The notes under the pieces: generated by a model
What the model saw: the letters and a program-made list of their open reading frames with translations, nothing else
What the model was told of the DNA's origin: nothing
Database searches by the model: none
DNA from: Actinomycetota bacterium
GTDB lineage: Bacteria; Actinomycetota; Acidimicrobiia; Acidimicrobiales; CADCSY01
Reading direction: 5' to 3'
Assembly: GCA_019348335.1 (NCBI GenBank)
Contig: JAHWJR010000073.1
Location: forward strand, 1 to 8,606
DNA: 8,606 nucleotides
Part shown: positions 1 through 6,329 of the stretch, piece after piece
How the letters are laid out: the number at the start of each line of letters is the position of its first letter
Numbering within the stretch: the first letter of the stretch is position 1
Translations under genes and position numbers: made by a program

Positions 1-46
1 AGAGTGCCGCCCTGCTCATCAGACGGCGAACCGGTACTTCCGAGCG

Positions 47-499
47 TTACCCCAGCGGTCGACCTTCGAGGAGGTCTTTCAAGTTCTCGAGAGAGTGCTG
101 CGTTTCCCGCTCGTTGCGTCGCTCGACATAGACACGGTCGAGCAGTTCGCCGAGGAACGATCCCGGAAGCTCGTAGTCGACGACGAGCTCGACTCTGCTG
201 CCGCCATCCGTCGGCACGATTACCTGTCTCATCGTAAGACTGCCGCCTCCAGGGGAGTGCGCCTCGTAGGCCACGAGGCGCGGAGCATCGCATTCTGTGC
301 ACCGCCACGTGGTCGGAAGGTTCACTCCAGCCACGCGGAGGTCCTGCCGGAACTCGTGTCCAGCCTGAAGCTTTTCCTCGGGTCCTTCATGGCTGGCGGT
401 GATCGTGGACCAGCGGTCCAGACGATGGAGATCGGTCAACTCCTCGAACACCCTCTCCGGGGGTGCGGCAATGTCGATGGTTCGCTCGATGTGCGTCAT
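47..499 (-). CDS. SRPBCC/START-like (polyketide cyclase/COQ10-type) protein
   Basis: This 150-residue protein has the usual length and layout of the SRPBCC (Bet v1/START-like, polyketide_cyc2) fold. A first beta strand leads into the family signature IAAPPERVFEELTD (about residues 10-23) and RLDRW (26-30). Beta strands fill the middle, and a long amphipathic C-terminal helix starts near residue 112 (SFLGELLDRVYVER). There is no signal peptide or membrane segment. The fold makes a deep hydrophobic cavity; relatives bind lipids or quinones (COQ10) or act as aromatase/cyclases. The ATG start is well supported: AGGAGG lies 4-5 nt upstream. It is the last gene of the minus-strand operon, 76 nt after the polyketide synthase. 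Its likely job is to bind, carry or shape the polyketide product. The family assignment is firm; the ligand is inferred from context only. Confidence 0.85.
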   Translation of the reverse strand: MTHIERTIDIAAPPERVFEELTDLHRLDRWSTITASHEGPEEKLQAGHEFRQDLRVAGVNLPTTWRCTECDAPRLVAYEAHSPGGGSLTMRQVIVPTDGGSRVELVVDYELPGSFLGELLDRVYVERRNERETQHSLENLKDLLEGRPLG

Positions 500-519
500 G
501 GTTCCTCCTCAACTCCTCT

Positions 520-536
520 CGGCGCCCGTAGCGCCG
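520..536. repeat. GC-rich intercistronic inverted repeat
   Basis: CGGCGC at 520-525 and GCGCCG at 531-536 form a perfect 6-bp stem with a 5-nt loop. It lies between the polyketide synthase stop and the SRPBCC start on the minus-strand transcript, about 20 nt before the start codon. No U-run follows on the transcript, so it is not a normal intrinsic terminator. It could modulate translation, processing or read-through to the last gene. The pairing is directly visible; the function is not known. Confidence 0.4.
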
Positions 537-575
537 TCGATCGATGGGTCCAACCACCCTGTGGCCGGGGGAGCA

Positions 576-1616
576 TCACCGCACCCGGAGCAGCGCCAAG
601 TAGAGCGTCAGCCCGGGGCCGAACGCCATCATCACGATGTGCTGTCCTGGAGCGGCGCGGCGATCTCGCACGAGCTGATCGAGCACGATGAGCACGGTGG
701 CCGATGAGCAGTTGCCGTGATCCCGCAGCACTCGGCGGGAGGGCGCGACGTCTTCCTCTTGCAGGCCCAGCCGGTCGGCGACGGTGGTGATGATCGCTGG
801 ACCGCCGGGATGGATGGCCCAATGGTCCACGTCGGCCACCCGGAGGCCGTGGCGATCGAGGAGGTCGCTCGTCACTCGCCCCACGTGCTCACCCAGGACC
901 GACGACACCCGTGGGGAGAGGTTCATCCGGAAGCCGAGGTCAGTCACCTGCCACGCCATGTGGTCGAGGGTGGTGGCGTCAGTGAACGCAGCCACGTCGA
1001 CCACCTCCAGACCCGGGGCGGACGGGTGGACGGCCACGGCTGCGGCGGCGTCAGAGAAGATCGCGTGGGCGACGATCTGGTCCACGTCGTCGGTCGCTGG
1101 TTGGAGGTGCAGACTCGTGAGCTCGACGCACAGGAGCAGCCCGACCTTGTCACGCGCCACCGCGGCGTCGGCGACGGCGGCGAGAGCGGGGAGCGCGGCG
1201 TAGCAGCCCATGTGGCCGACGTGCAGGCGCTCGACCGAGGCGGGCATGACCAGGTCGCGTGCCACCAGGATGTCCACGCCTGGGGTGGCGTACCCCGTGC
1301 AGGACACAACGGCGAAGACGTCGACCTCCCCGGGGCTGAGCCCGGCGTCAGCCAGGCATGCCGCAAGCGCCTCTTTGCCCAGTGGCAGCGCCTCGTCGAC
1401 GAATCGTCTCATCCGGGCCGCGGTGCTGAGCGCGCTGATGTCCTCGACACGGGGGTCAGCGACGGCGTGGCGGCGCTCGACTCCGGCATGTCGCCAGATC
1501 CGCGGGGCGATCCTGCTCCCGGCGTGGTGGGACGAGAAGAACTCCTCCCACGCCGACCGCTGCTCGAGCGGAGGCGGGAAAGCGGTGCCGATCCCGGCGA
1601 TCGCGGCGCTCACCAT
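576..1616 (-). CDS. Type III polyketide synthase (chalcone synthase/alkylresorcinol or alkylpyrone synthase family)
   Basis: This 346-residue homodimeric-type ketosynthase would condense an acyl-CoA starter with malonyl-CoA units and cyclise the chain to a resorcinol, pyrone or similar ring. The catalytic triad is visible: Cys138 in HVGHMGCYAALPAL, His269 in WAIHPGG, and Asn302 in HGNCSSATV. The His-to-Asn distance of 33 residues equals that of plant chalcone synthase (His303, Asn336). Other family marks are SCTGYATPGVD (105-114), CVELTSLHLQP (163-173), FSDAAAA (187-193) and the FGPGLTLYL loop near the C-terminus (332-340). This separates it from FabH-type KASIII. The length is slightly short for the family (350-400) but complete. 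The ATG start overlaps the upstream gene's stop by 7 nt, implying translational coupling. Methyltransferase, flavoprotein and START genes next door suggest a tailored lipid phenol or quinone. The starter acyl chain and ring type cannot be read from sequence. Confidence 0.92.
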   Translation of the reverse strand: MVSAAIAGIGTAFPPPLEQRSAWEEFFSSHHAGSRIAPRIWRHAGVERRHAVADPRVEDISALSTAARMRRFVDEALPLGKEALAACLADAGLSPGEVDVFAVVSCTGYATPGVDILVARDLVMPASVERLHVGHMGCYAALPALAAVADAAVARDKVGLLLCVELTSLHLQPATDDVDQIVAHAIFSDAAAAVAVHPSAPGLEVVDVAAFTDATTLDHMAWQVTDLGFRMNLSPRVSSVLGEHVGRVTSDLLDRHGLRVADVDHWAIHPGGPAIITTVADRLGLQEEDVAPSRRVLRDHGNCSSATVLIVLDQLVRDRRAAPGQHIVMMAFGPGLTLYLALLRVR

Positions 1617-2830
1617 GGGCGGGCCCCGAGCCCGTCGCCGGGGTCGACGCCCAGCGCGGACGCCCCGAGCACGTTGGCGGCGATGTCGCTGGAAGGCGGC
1701 ATGACCGCCCCGCAGCGGGCATCACGCAGCAGCCGTTCCAGCTCAGCGCCCCGCATCAGGGCTCCCAGCCCGCAGGCCTCGGTCAGGCTGGCGGCAACGT
1801 CGAAGGCAGTGTCGCCGGCGAGGAGCTTCGCTCGATAGACCCAACGTGAGGTGTCAGGGTGGCCACGGTTGCTGTCCACGTGACGTGCCGCCTCTTCGAG
1901 CGTCAGGCGGGCGGCCTGCACCTGCGCGTCCGCCCGTCCCAGCCGCTGCCTGACCCACGGCGAGGCCCCGAGGCCGACCAGGCGGGGCCGGCCATCCGTG
2001 GTCGGCTCGCGCACCGACGTTGCCCGCACGTGCTCGACGGCAGCGCAGAGCGCGGCCTCGGCGACGCCGACGTAGACAGCCGCGTAGGACCCGACGAGCC
2101 ATTCGGGCATGACCTCGGCCAGGAGCAGGGCGACACCCTCGACCCCGACGAGGGCGTCCTCGGGGACCCAGGTTTCGAGCTCGAAGCCATTGCTCGCCGT
2201 CGCCCGCATCCCGAGCGGGTCCCATCCCTGGTCGATCGGGCCGATGGCCTCGCCGGGAACCAGGAAGTACGAGATCGCAGGTGGCCCGTCGTCGGTGGCG
2301 CTCGAGTCCCGGGCGGCGACCAGGTAGGCGTCGAGGTGGCCGGCGCCCGAACAGGTCGACTTGTGACCTGCGAGCCGGTAGCCGCTCCCCTCACGCGTGT
2401 AGGTCGTCTCCAGTGCAGACAGGCGTGATCCAGCCGTCCGCTCGCTGATCGCCACCCCGTACATCGCCCCGCTCGTTGCCCTTGCCAGGATCTGGTCCCT
2501 GGTCTCGAAGAACGACGGTGGCGCGCCGAGGGCGGTGGCCACCTCGTCGGGCACCAGTGCCAAGGCCCCGGTGACCGAGGCGTGCATGTTGAACAGCAGG
2601 GCACTGGCTGCATTGCCACGGGCCAGGGTCCTCGCGACGGCCACGTAGTCCTCGAAGCCCCCTCCCAGTCCACCGAGATGACCGGGAACGAGGAGCCCCA
2701 GGAGCCCGCTGGCCCTCAGGTCGGCCATGTCGGCCTCGGGGAAGGTGGCAGTGCGGTCGTGCTCGGCGACGCGAGGAGCCCACGCCGCCGCCAGGTCGCG
2801 AGCGAGCTCCAACACGGAAGCGCTGGTCAC
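1610..2830 (-). CDS. Acyl-CoA dehydrogenase-fold flavoprotein lacking the usual catalytic Glu; possible group D-type monooxygenase
   Basis: The 406-residue protein has the three-domain acyl-CoA dehydrogenase layout: an N-terminal helical domain with a LGLLVPGHLGGLGGG segment (44-58), a middle beta domain with the flavin-binding ISERTAGS motif (128-135) and GWDPLGMRAT (202-211), and a C-terminal four-helix domain ending in GLGALMRGAELERLLRDAR (354-372). Dehydrogenases normally carry a YEGT-type segment with the base glutamate soon after RDA; here it reads CGAVMPPSSDIAAN (373-386) with no Glu. Related enzymes without that Glu include flavin monooxygenases such as DszC- or HpaB-type proteins. 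In this operon a role in hydroxylating or oxidising the polyketide ring is therefore as likely as acyl-CoA dehydrogenation. I chose the GTG at 2830 because its GTGA overlaps the methyltransferase stop by 4 nt; an upstream extension would run through the methyltransferase. The fold is confident, the reaction is not. Confidence 0.85.
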   Translation of the reverse strand: MTSASVLELARDLAAAWAPRVAEHDRTATFPEADMADLRASGLLGLLVPGHLGGLGGGFEDYVAVARTLARGNAASALLFNMHASVTGALALVPDEVATALGAPPSFFETRDQILARATSGAMYGVAISERTAGSRLSALETTYTREGSGYRLAGHKSTCSGAGHLDAYLVAARDSSATDDGPPAISYFLVPGEAIGPIDQGWDPLGMRATASNGFELETWVPEDALVGVEGVALLLAEVMPEWLVGSYAAVYVGVAEAALCAAVEHVRATSVREPTTDGRPRLVGLGASPWVRQRLGRADAQVQAARLTLEEAARHVDSNRGHPDTSRWVYRAKLLAGDTAFDVAASLTEACGLGALMRGAELERLLRDARCGAVMPPSSDIAANVLGASALGVDPGDGLGARPW

Positions 2831-3537
2831 CCCTCGGCCTTTCTTCCGGCGCCCTGGTACACGAGCGCCAGGGAAGGCGTCGGCACCATCCGCACCGGGT
2901 GCGTGCGATCGACCAGGAACCGGGCGTAGTCGCGCGCCGACGGCCGGATGCCCCACACCCCCAGCTCCACGCCGTGTTGGGCAAAGAGCCGCACCAGCCG
3001 CTCGGGGCACACGAACAGATCGGGGTCGTGGATGCGAGGTGGGGGCCCGCCAGGAAGCCGCTCGGCGATGGCCACGAGCGCCACTCTGGCGACGCGGGTG
3101 GCGCTGATGGTGTCGACGACGACGGTGCCTCCCGGGCGAAGGACCCGGGAGATCTCGGCCACGACGGCGTCGAGGTCGCGAACGTGTTCGAGCACCTCGC
3201 CGGCAACGACGACGCTGGCCACACCGTCAGCCATGGGGAGTCGGGCGGCATCTCCTCGTACCGCCACGACGCCATGCTCGGCCGCCACCTGCAAGGCGGA
3301 AGCGTTCAGATCGACACCGACGTGGCGGTAGGAGCTGGCGTAGGGTGCCATGAGCCCGCCACCACAGCCGAGGTCGACCAGGACCTCGCCGGCGACGAGC
3401 GGTCGGGGCACCAGACGCCCACGAGCGGCCGCCAACCAGTGCAGAGCGGCGAACGCGGCCTCGGGCTGCCACCACGCGTCGACGAGATCGTCGTACTGGC
3501 GGATGTCGTTGCGGTCTCGGACTGGCGCAGCGCTCAC
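2827..3537 (-). CDS. Class I SAM-dependent methyltransferase, UbiG/Coq3-like
   Basis: This 236-residue protein is a single Rossmann-type methyltransferase. The N-terminal RNDIRQYDDLVDAWW (9-23) is reminiscent of UbiG-type quinone O-methyltransferases. SAM motif I is VLVDLGCGGG (52-61), the acidic end of strand 2 is GVDLN (74-78), and GDAARLPMADG (95-105) precedes the GEVLEHV segment (113-119) and VLRPGGTVVVDT (132-143). The C-terminal part (DPDLFVCPERLVRLFAQHGV) matches the lid region of UbiG-like enzymes. UbiG relatives methylate phenolic hydroxyls during quinone biosynthesis. Next to a type III polyketide synthase, O-methylation of a resorcinol or hydroquinone ring is the best guess. The GTG start lacks a strong ribosome-binding site and lies 21 nt after the upstream gene's stop, so it may rely on coupling. 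The stop overlaps the next start as GTGA. Confidence 0.9.
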   Translation of the reverse strand: MSAAPVRDRNDIRQYDDLVDAWWQPEAAFAALHWLAAARGRLVPRPLVAGEVLVDLGCGGGLMAPYASSYRHVGVDLNASALQVAAEHGVVAVRGDAARLPMADGVASVVVAGEVLEHVRDLDAVVAEISRVLRPGGTVVVDTISATRVARVALVAIAERLPGGPPPRIHDPDLFVCPERLVRLFAQHGVELGVWGIRPSARDYARFLVDRTHPVRMVPTPSLALVYQGAGRKAEG

Positions 3538-3558
3538 TGCTGGCCGTACGGGAGACAG

Positions 3559-4056
3559 CTAGAAGATGAGATCAGTGCCGCCACCCGAGTGGAGCAACCC
3601 GTACAGGATGGCCGTCGACAGACCAAAGGCGAGGTGTCCCACGAACGTCGTGGCCACGTCCAGCGCACCGTAGTTCTTATAGGCAATGCCCTGCCCGCCG
3701 ATGACGCCCGTCGCCGGATCGGTCGACGGCAGGACGGCGACCACCGGGCCGGCGACGGCCAGGTGGATAAGCGCACCGACCAACCCCCACAGCCAGAGAC
3801 TGCCCTCAACACCCACGAGATCGAAGAAGAGGGCGTAGAGCAGGGCGGCGAAGACGGCCACGCCTTCATGGAACAGGAACCCGGCCACGTACCCCCCGGC
3901 GCCGGGGACCTTCAGGAGGTTCTGGCCCCAGGTGCGGAAGATGTTCTGCTTGACGGGGAGCCCGAACGCCTTTTGCAGATACACCGGGCCCTCCATGATC
4001 GAGCCAGCGATCAGCCCGGCGATCAGGGCGGGCAACAACTCGAACGGTATCTCCAC
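3559..4056 (-). CDS. Small polytopic membrane protein of unknown function (four predicted helices)
   Basis: I do not recognise a named family for this 165-residue protein. Four hydrophobic stretches are visible at about residues 7-22, 57-82, 86-109 and 131-155. The loop between the first two helices is conserved-looking and amphipathic (KAFGLPVKQNIFRTWGQNLL, 29-48). His63, Glu64, His98 and His141 lie within or next to membrane segments, and Gly is frequent at helix faces. It is the first gene of the minus-strand operon. GTG is preferred as the start because AAAGGAG (4066-4072, minus strand) lies 9 nt upstream; an ATG at 4063 is out of frame. In context it may anchor the biosynthetic enzymes or handle a lipid product in the membrane. 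That role is inference only. Confidence 0.8.
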   Translation of the reverse strand: MEIPFELLPALIAGLIAGSIMEGPVYLQKAFGLPVKQNIFRTWGQNLLKVPGAGGYVAGFLFHEGVAVFAALLYALFFDLVGVEGSLWLWGLVGALIHLAVAGPVVAVLPSTDPATGVIGGQGIAYKNYGALDVATTFVGHLAFGLSTAILYGLLHSGGGTDLIF

Positions 4057-4079
4057 GCTGCATTTCTCCTTTGACGAGA

Positions 4080-4095
4080 CCGGGTCACTACCCGG
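4080..4095. repeat. Perfect 6-bp inverted repeat in the leader of the minus-strand operon
   Basis: CCGGGT at 4080-4085 and ACCCGG at 4090-4095 pair with a 4-nt loop (CACT). On the minus strand it ends 7 nt before the ribosome-binding site (4066-4072) of the membrane-protein gene. It could be an operator or an RNA hairpin controlling translation of the first gene of the operon. The symmetry is directly visible; the role is open. Confidence 0.45.
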
Positions 4096-4124
4096 GTGGC
4101 GCCGGCCTCACTCGCTACATCTGA

Positions 4125-4164
4125 GACGCCGCAAGCCTGCCCTTGAGCAGGCGGAACCGGCGTC
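4125..4164. repeat. Two-tier stem-loop in the divergent intergenic region
   Basis: An outer stem GACGCCG (4125-4131) / CGGCGTC (4158-4164) of 7 bp encloses an inner stem GCCTGC (4135-4140) / GCAGGC (4147-4152) of 6 bp with a 6-nt loop. The asymmetric internal loop is 3 nt on one side and 5 nt on the other. All 13 pairs are Watson-Crick. It lies between the divergent membrane-protein and sigma-factor genes, with no T-run on either side, so it is not an intrinsic terminator. It may be a structured leader, an operator pair, or part of a small RNA. No known riboswitch was recognised. Confidence 0.5.
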
Positions 4165-4241
4165 GAAGCGGAGAAGCGGGTGGGCCTGAGTAACGTGGCC
4201 CGCGTGCGAGGTGCTCGCGGTCACAGTCCCGAGCCGGGCGC

Positions 4242-4261
4242 CATCACCGACATCAGTGATG
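4242..4261. repeat. Dyad upstream of the sigma factor gene
   Basis: CATCAC (4242-4247) and GTGATG (4256-4261) are perfect inverted half-sites separated by 8 nt, centred about 75 nt before the chosen sigma-factor start. The spacing of 14 nt between half-site starts is compatible with a dimeric regulator, but a 6-bp dyad can arise by chance. Confidence 0.25.
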
Positions 4262-4327
4262 CGCCACATGTCGTACCGTCTCGCTTGGCACTCCGTCCGT
4301 TACACATTGTGCGCGGGAGCGGTCGAG

Positions 4328-4999
4328 GTGGAGGCCGTGGCTGACGACGAGGAGACTCGGTCACACGCCGCCACACCACCAGCATCGGCGGAGGGTTTGC
4401 TCGTCGACGCCCTGCGAGGCGGTGACGAACGCGTCTTCGCGTCGCTCATCGACAAGCACACATCGGCGATGCTGCGCCTGGCCTCGCTGTACGTGCCCAC
4501 ACGCGCCGTAGCCGAGGAGGTCGTGCAAGAGACGTGGCTGGCCGTCGTGCGCGGTGTCGACTCATTCGAGGAGAGATCCTCCCTGCGGACCTGGATCTTT
4601 CGCATCCTGCTGAACAAGGCGAAGTCGTCGGGGCTGGCGGAGCGACGGAACCTCCCCCTGGACGACCTCGATGGAGGGGAGGCCGAAGGGCCGCCTGTCG
4701 TCGATCCCGCCCGCTTCACAGGACTACCGCGGGGGTATTGGTCGTCGCCGCCGAACCACTGGGATGAACTCCCCGAAGAGCGACTTTTGGCGCGGGAGAC
4801 CCTTGCCCTCGTGGAGCGTGCCATGGAGAGCCTGCCGCGGGGCCAGCGAGCCGTGTTCGAGTTGCGAGACCTCCAGCACTGGACTGCCGCTGAAGTCTGC
4901 GAGGCTCTCGGAATCACCGCGGCAAATCAGCGCGTGCTTTTGCACCGGGCCCGTGCTCGGCTGCGGACCTCCGTCGAGGAGTACCTCGATGCGCGCTGA
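4328..4999 (+). CDS. ECF-family (sigma-70 region 2/4) RNA polymerase sigma factor
   Basis: This 223-residue protein directs RNA polymerase to a specific promoter set. Region 2 covers about residues 33-101, with ERVFASLIDKHTSAMLRLA, the -10-recognition helix region AEEVVQETWLAVVRG (62-76) and LRTWIFRILLNKAKS (86-100). Region 4 covers about 159-213, with LPRGQRAVFELRD and the helix-turn-helix TAAEVCEALGITAANQRVLL. A 57-residue linker includes YWSSPPNHWDELPEE, typical of an actinobacterial ECF subgroup partnered by zf-HC2 anti-sigmas. I chose GTG 4328 because GGGAG lies 8 nt upstream. GTG 4337 is an alternative, with GGAGG too close at 2 nt. In-frame ATGs at 4259 and 4268 have no visible ribosome-binding site and add unconserved-looking sequence. 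It overlaps the anti-sigma gene by 11 nt, and plausible targets include the flanking operons. Confidence 0.93.
   Translation: MEAVADDEETRSHAATPPASAEGLLVDALRGGDERVFASLIDKHTSAMLRLASLYVPTRAVAEEVVQETWLAVVRGVDSFEERSSLRTWIFRILLNKAKSSGLAERRNLPLDDLDGGEAEGPPVVDPARFTGLPRGYWSSPPNHWDELPEERLLARETLALVERAMESLPRGQRAVFELRDLQHWTAAEVCEALGITAANQRVLLHRARARLRTSVEEYLDAR
4976..4981 (+). promoter_or_regulatory. Ribosome-binding site deciding the anti-sigma start
   Basis: GAGGAG lies 7 nt before the ATG at 4989, inside the 3' end of the sigma gene. This supports translation of the anti-sigma from 4989 rather than from the later in-frame ATGs at 5004 or 5022, and implies coupling between the two genes. Confidence 0.6.
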
Positions 5000-5306
5000 A
5001 AGGATGCTGCGGGGGGCGCTGATGAAGGCCTTGGCCTTGGTCGGTTTGCATCCCTGGCTCACCTGCCGGGAGTGCGTCCGGCTTGTCACAGAGTTCCTCG
5101 AAGGCGCGCTGTCTCCGGAGGATCGCGCTCTGGTTCTCGCCCATCTCAAGGGCTGTCCGCACTGCCCTCGCTACGTGCGCCAGATTGAGCTCGCGGTCCA
5201 GCTGGCGGGAGCGACCACATCGAACTCGGTCCCACCCGCGACTCGGGCCCAGCTCCTCGACGCCTTTCGCCGTGAGCGGCACCGGCCTCCGGAAGAGGAA
5301 ACCTAG
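4989..5306 (+). CDS. zf-HC2 zinc-finger anti-sigma factor
   Basis: This 105-residue protein contains the zinc-binding anti-sigma domain: TCRECVRLVTEFLEGALSPE (25-44), then AHLKGCPHC (51-59). Cys29 (or Cys26) with His52, Cys56 and Cys59 provides the HxxxCxxC metal site typical of ZAS/zf-HC2 proteins. There is no membrane helix, so it is a soluble member of about the usual length. It would bind and silence the ECF sigma factor encoded just upstream, possibly with redox or zinc-linked release. The start at 4989 overlaps the sigma stop by 11 nt. The C-terminal tail (about 75-105) is low-complexity and acidic/basic, with no known domain. Confidence 0.88.
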   Translation: MRAERMLRGALMKALALVGLHPWLTCRECVRLVTEFLEGALSPEDRALVLAHLKGCPHCPRYVRQIELAVQLAGATTSNSVPPATRAQLLDAFRRERHRPPEEET

Positions 5307-5344
5307 TCGGAGACGGGTGTAACGTCCGGAGTGGTTCCCGAGAC

Positions 5345-5360
5345 GGTAGAGGCATCTACC
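5345..5360. repeat. Inverted repeat downstream of the anti-sigma gene
   Basis: GGTAGA (5345-5350) and TCTACC (5355-5360) form a 6-bp stem with a 4-nt loop, 38 nt after the anti-sigma stop and about 95 nt before the first small membrane gene. A TTGATT follows, so it is only weakly terminator-like. It could equally be an operator for the downstream hydrogenase operon. No convincing -10/-35 pair was found in this gap. Confidence 0.35.
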
Positions 5361-5453
5361 TTGATTCCAACATTCTCTCCTTGACCGGGGTCCGCCAGCA
5401 CCGGTTTCCCGTGGCTCGGCCAGGGTACGAGCGCGCCCTTGTTGGATGACGTT

Positions 5454-5795
5454 ATGTCCTTGGGCAGCGAAGAGCTGTGGTTGTTGTCCCTCGCCGCCGG
5501 GTCCCTTGCGATCATCCTGGTCGCCGTTCTCTTCGGTCTCGTCATCGCTGTCCTCCAGCGGGTCGACCGCCACGCGGCGCGCACCCACACGGCAGCCAAG
5601 CAGATCGCGCAGAACACGGTGAGCCTGTGGGCGCTGGACCAGATGAATCGAGATCTGGTCGCCATCCGGGACGCGGCCCGGGGCGCCGCACGGGCCGGCA
5701 ACGCCAGCGTCGCCGATGCTCCGCTCAGCGCCGTTGCGCAGAAGGTCGAGGACTGGCTGGGCGGTTCGGAGCACGACGAGGACAAGAGTTCATAA
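5454..5795 (+). CDS. Small single-pass membrane protein 1 of the hydrogenase cluster
   Basis: This unrecognised 113-residue protein has one strong hydrophobic helix at about residues 8-34, followed by QRVDRHAARTH (positive charges just after the helix) and a helical tail to an acidic end (SEHDEDKSS). The positive-inside rule places the tail in the cytoplasm. The ATG at 5454 is chosen with a weak GGA 7 nt upstream; a TTG at 5439 would add five residues. It is the first of four similar-shaped small genes leading into the hydrogenase. A role as part of a membrane tether or adaptor for the soluble hydrogenase is inference from position and topology. Confidence 0.75.
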   Translation: MSLGSEELWLLSLAAGSLAIILVAVLFGLVIAVLQRVDRHAARTHTAAKQIAQNTVSLWALDQMNRDLVAIRDAARGAARAGNASVADAPLSAVAQKVEDWLGGSEHDEDKSS

Positions 5796-5796
5796 C

Positions 5797-6048
5797 GTGC
5801 TGACGCTGGTCGTTTTGACGGCCGTTCTTCTCGCCGTGACCCTGGTCGCCGCCCTCGTGGCGGTGCTGGTGTTCCTGGTGCAGATTCGCGCCTTCGTCGC
5901 CGACACGTCGGTGGCGCTGGAGGCCACCAACGAGGGAGCCAGTCGGCTGGCCGGGCGCCTGGAGGGCATGCAACGGGCAACAGCGGCCGCGGTCAGCGAG
6001 CTGCGAACGCCCGGGGCTGCAGCAAGGGACGAGCAGTGGAGGTCCTAG
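5797..6048 (+). CDS. Small single-pass membrane protein 2 of the hydrogenase cluster
   Basis: The product is 83 residues: a very hydrophobic N-terminal helix (about 3-29) and a tail of alternating hydrophobic/polar residues (VALEATNEGASRLAGRLEGM) that looks amphipathic and could form a coiled coil. The shape resembles DUF948-like small membrane proteins, but I cannot confirm that. The GTG at 5797 begins 1 nt after the previous stop, with AAGAG 8 nt upstream. Longer in-frame versions would lie inside the previous gene. The next gene starts within its 3' end. Probably part of the same membrane assembly as its neighbours. Confidence 0.72.
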   Translation: MLTLVVLTAVLLAVTLVAALVAVLVFLVQIRAFVADTSVALEATNEGASRLAGRLEGMQRATAAAVSELRTPGAAARDEQWRS

Positions 6049-6329
6049 CGTGGGTCGGCCTGGTCGTGTCCTGGCTGCTGCTTGTCCTCGTGGTGAAGGC
6101 CGTATTCATCGTGCTGCGGGTGCTGAAGCAGGCGCGTCGGTTGGCCGAGATGGTCCGCGACGCTGCGGTCAGCCTGGCGGCCAACGTCTCCGACGACAAG
6201 GCGTTCGCCGAGCTCGAGCTCCTCGCCGGGCAACTTCGCCCAGCGGTTCGTGGGCTTCGACGCGGTGCCAGTGACGTTTCGCCGAGGATCAGTTCGGTCT
6301 CACCCGGCCTGGGCGGTCACTGGTCGTGA
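6036..6329 (+). CDS. Small single-pass membrane protein 3 of the hydrogenase cluster
   Basis: The product is 97 residues with a hydrophobic helix at about 3-28, interrupted by Lys21, then a basic patch RVLKQARR (28-35) and a helical tail. The last 25 residues are Ser/Pro/Gly-rich and look disordered. Start GTG 6036 overlaps the preceding gene by 13 nt and has AAGGGA 6 nt upstream; the next in-frame GTG (6066) would cut into the membrane helix. The stop overlaps the next start as GTGA. No family is recognised. Position and topology point to a shared role with the flanking small membrane proteins. Confidence 0.72.
   Translation: MEVLAWVGLVVSWLLLVLVVKAVFIVLRVLKQARRLAEMVRDAAVSLAANVSDDKAFAELELLAGQLRPAVRGLRRGASDVSPRISSVSPGLGGHWS

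Noticed and set aside
1..19. A possible next gene of the minus-strand operon starting with ATG at 19.
   Set aside because: Only six codons are visible and there is no clear ribosome-binding site; it cannot be supported from this window.
576..1616. FabH-type 3-oxoacyl-ACP synthase III instead of a type III polyketide synthase.
   Set aside because: The CVELTSLHLQP segment, the WAIHPGG and GNCSSATV spacing and the FGPGLT loop match the chalcone synthase family.
717..1838. A 373-codon plus-strand frame, and a similar 391-codon frame at 2899-4074.
   Set aside because: Both run antisense to the polyketide synthase, flavoprotein, methyltransferase and membrane-protein genes, and have composition typical of shadow frames with no recognisable motifs.
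4285..4310. TTGGCA (4285-4290) as a -35 box for the sigma gene.
   Set aside because: No -10-like hexamer occurs at 16-18 nt spacing.
4211..4327. Longer sigma factor starting at 4211 or at the in-frame ATGs 4259 or 4268.
   Set aside because: No ribosome-binding site precedes them, the added residues look non-conserved, and GTG 4328 has GGGAG at good spacing.
5345..5366. Intrinsic terminator after the anti-sigma gene.
   Set aside because: The stem is only 6 bp and is followed by TTGATT rather than a T-run, so it is recorded as an inverted repeat instead.
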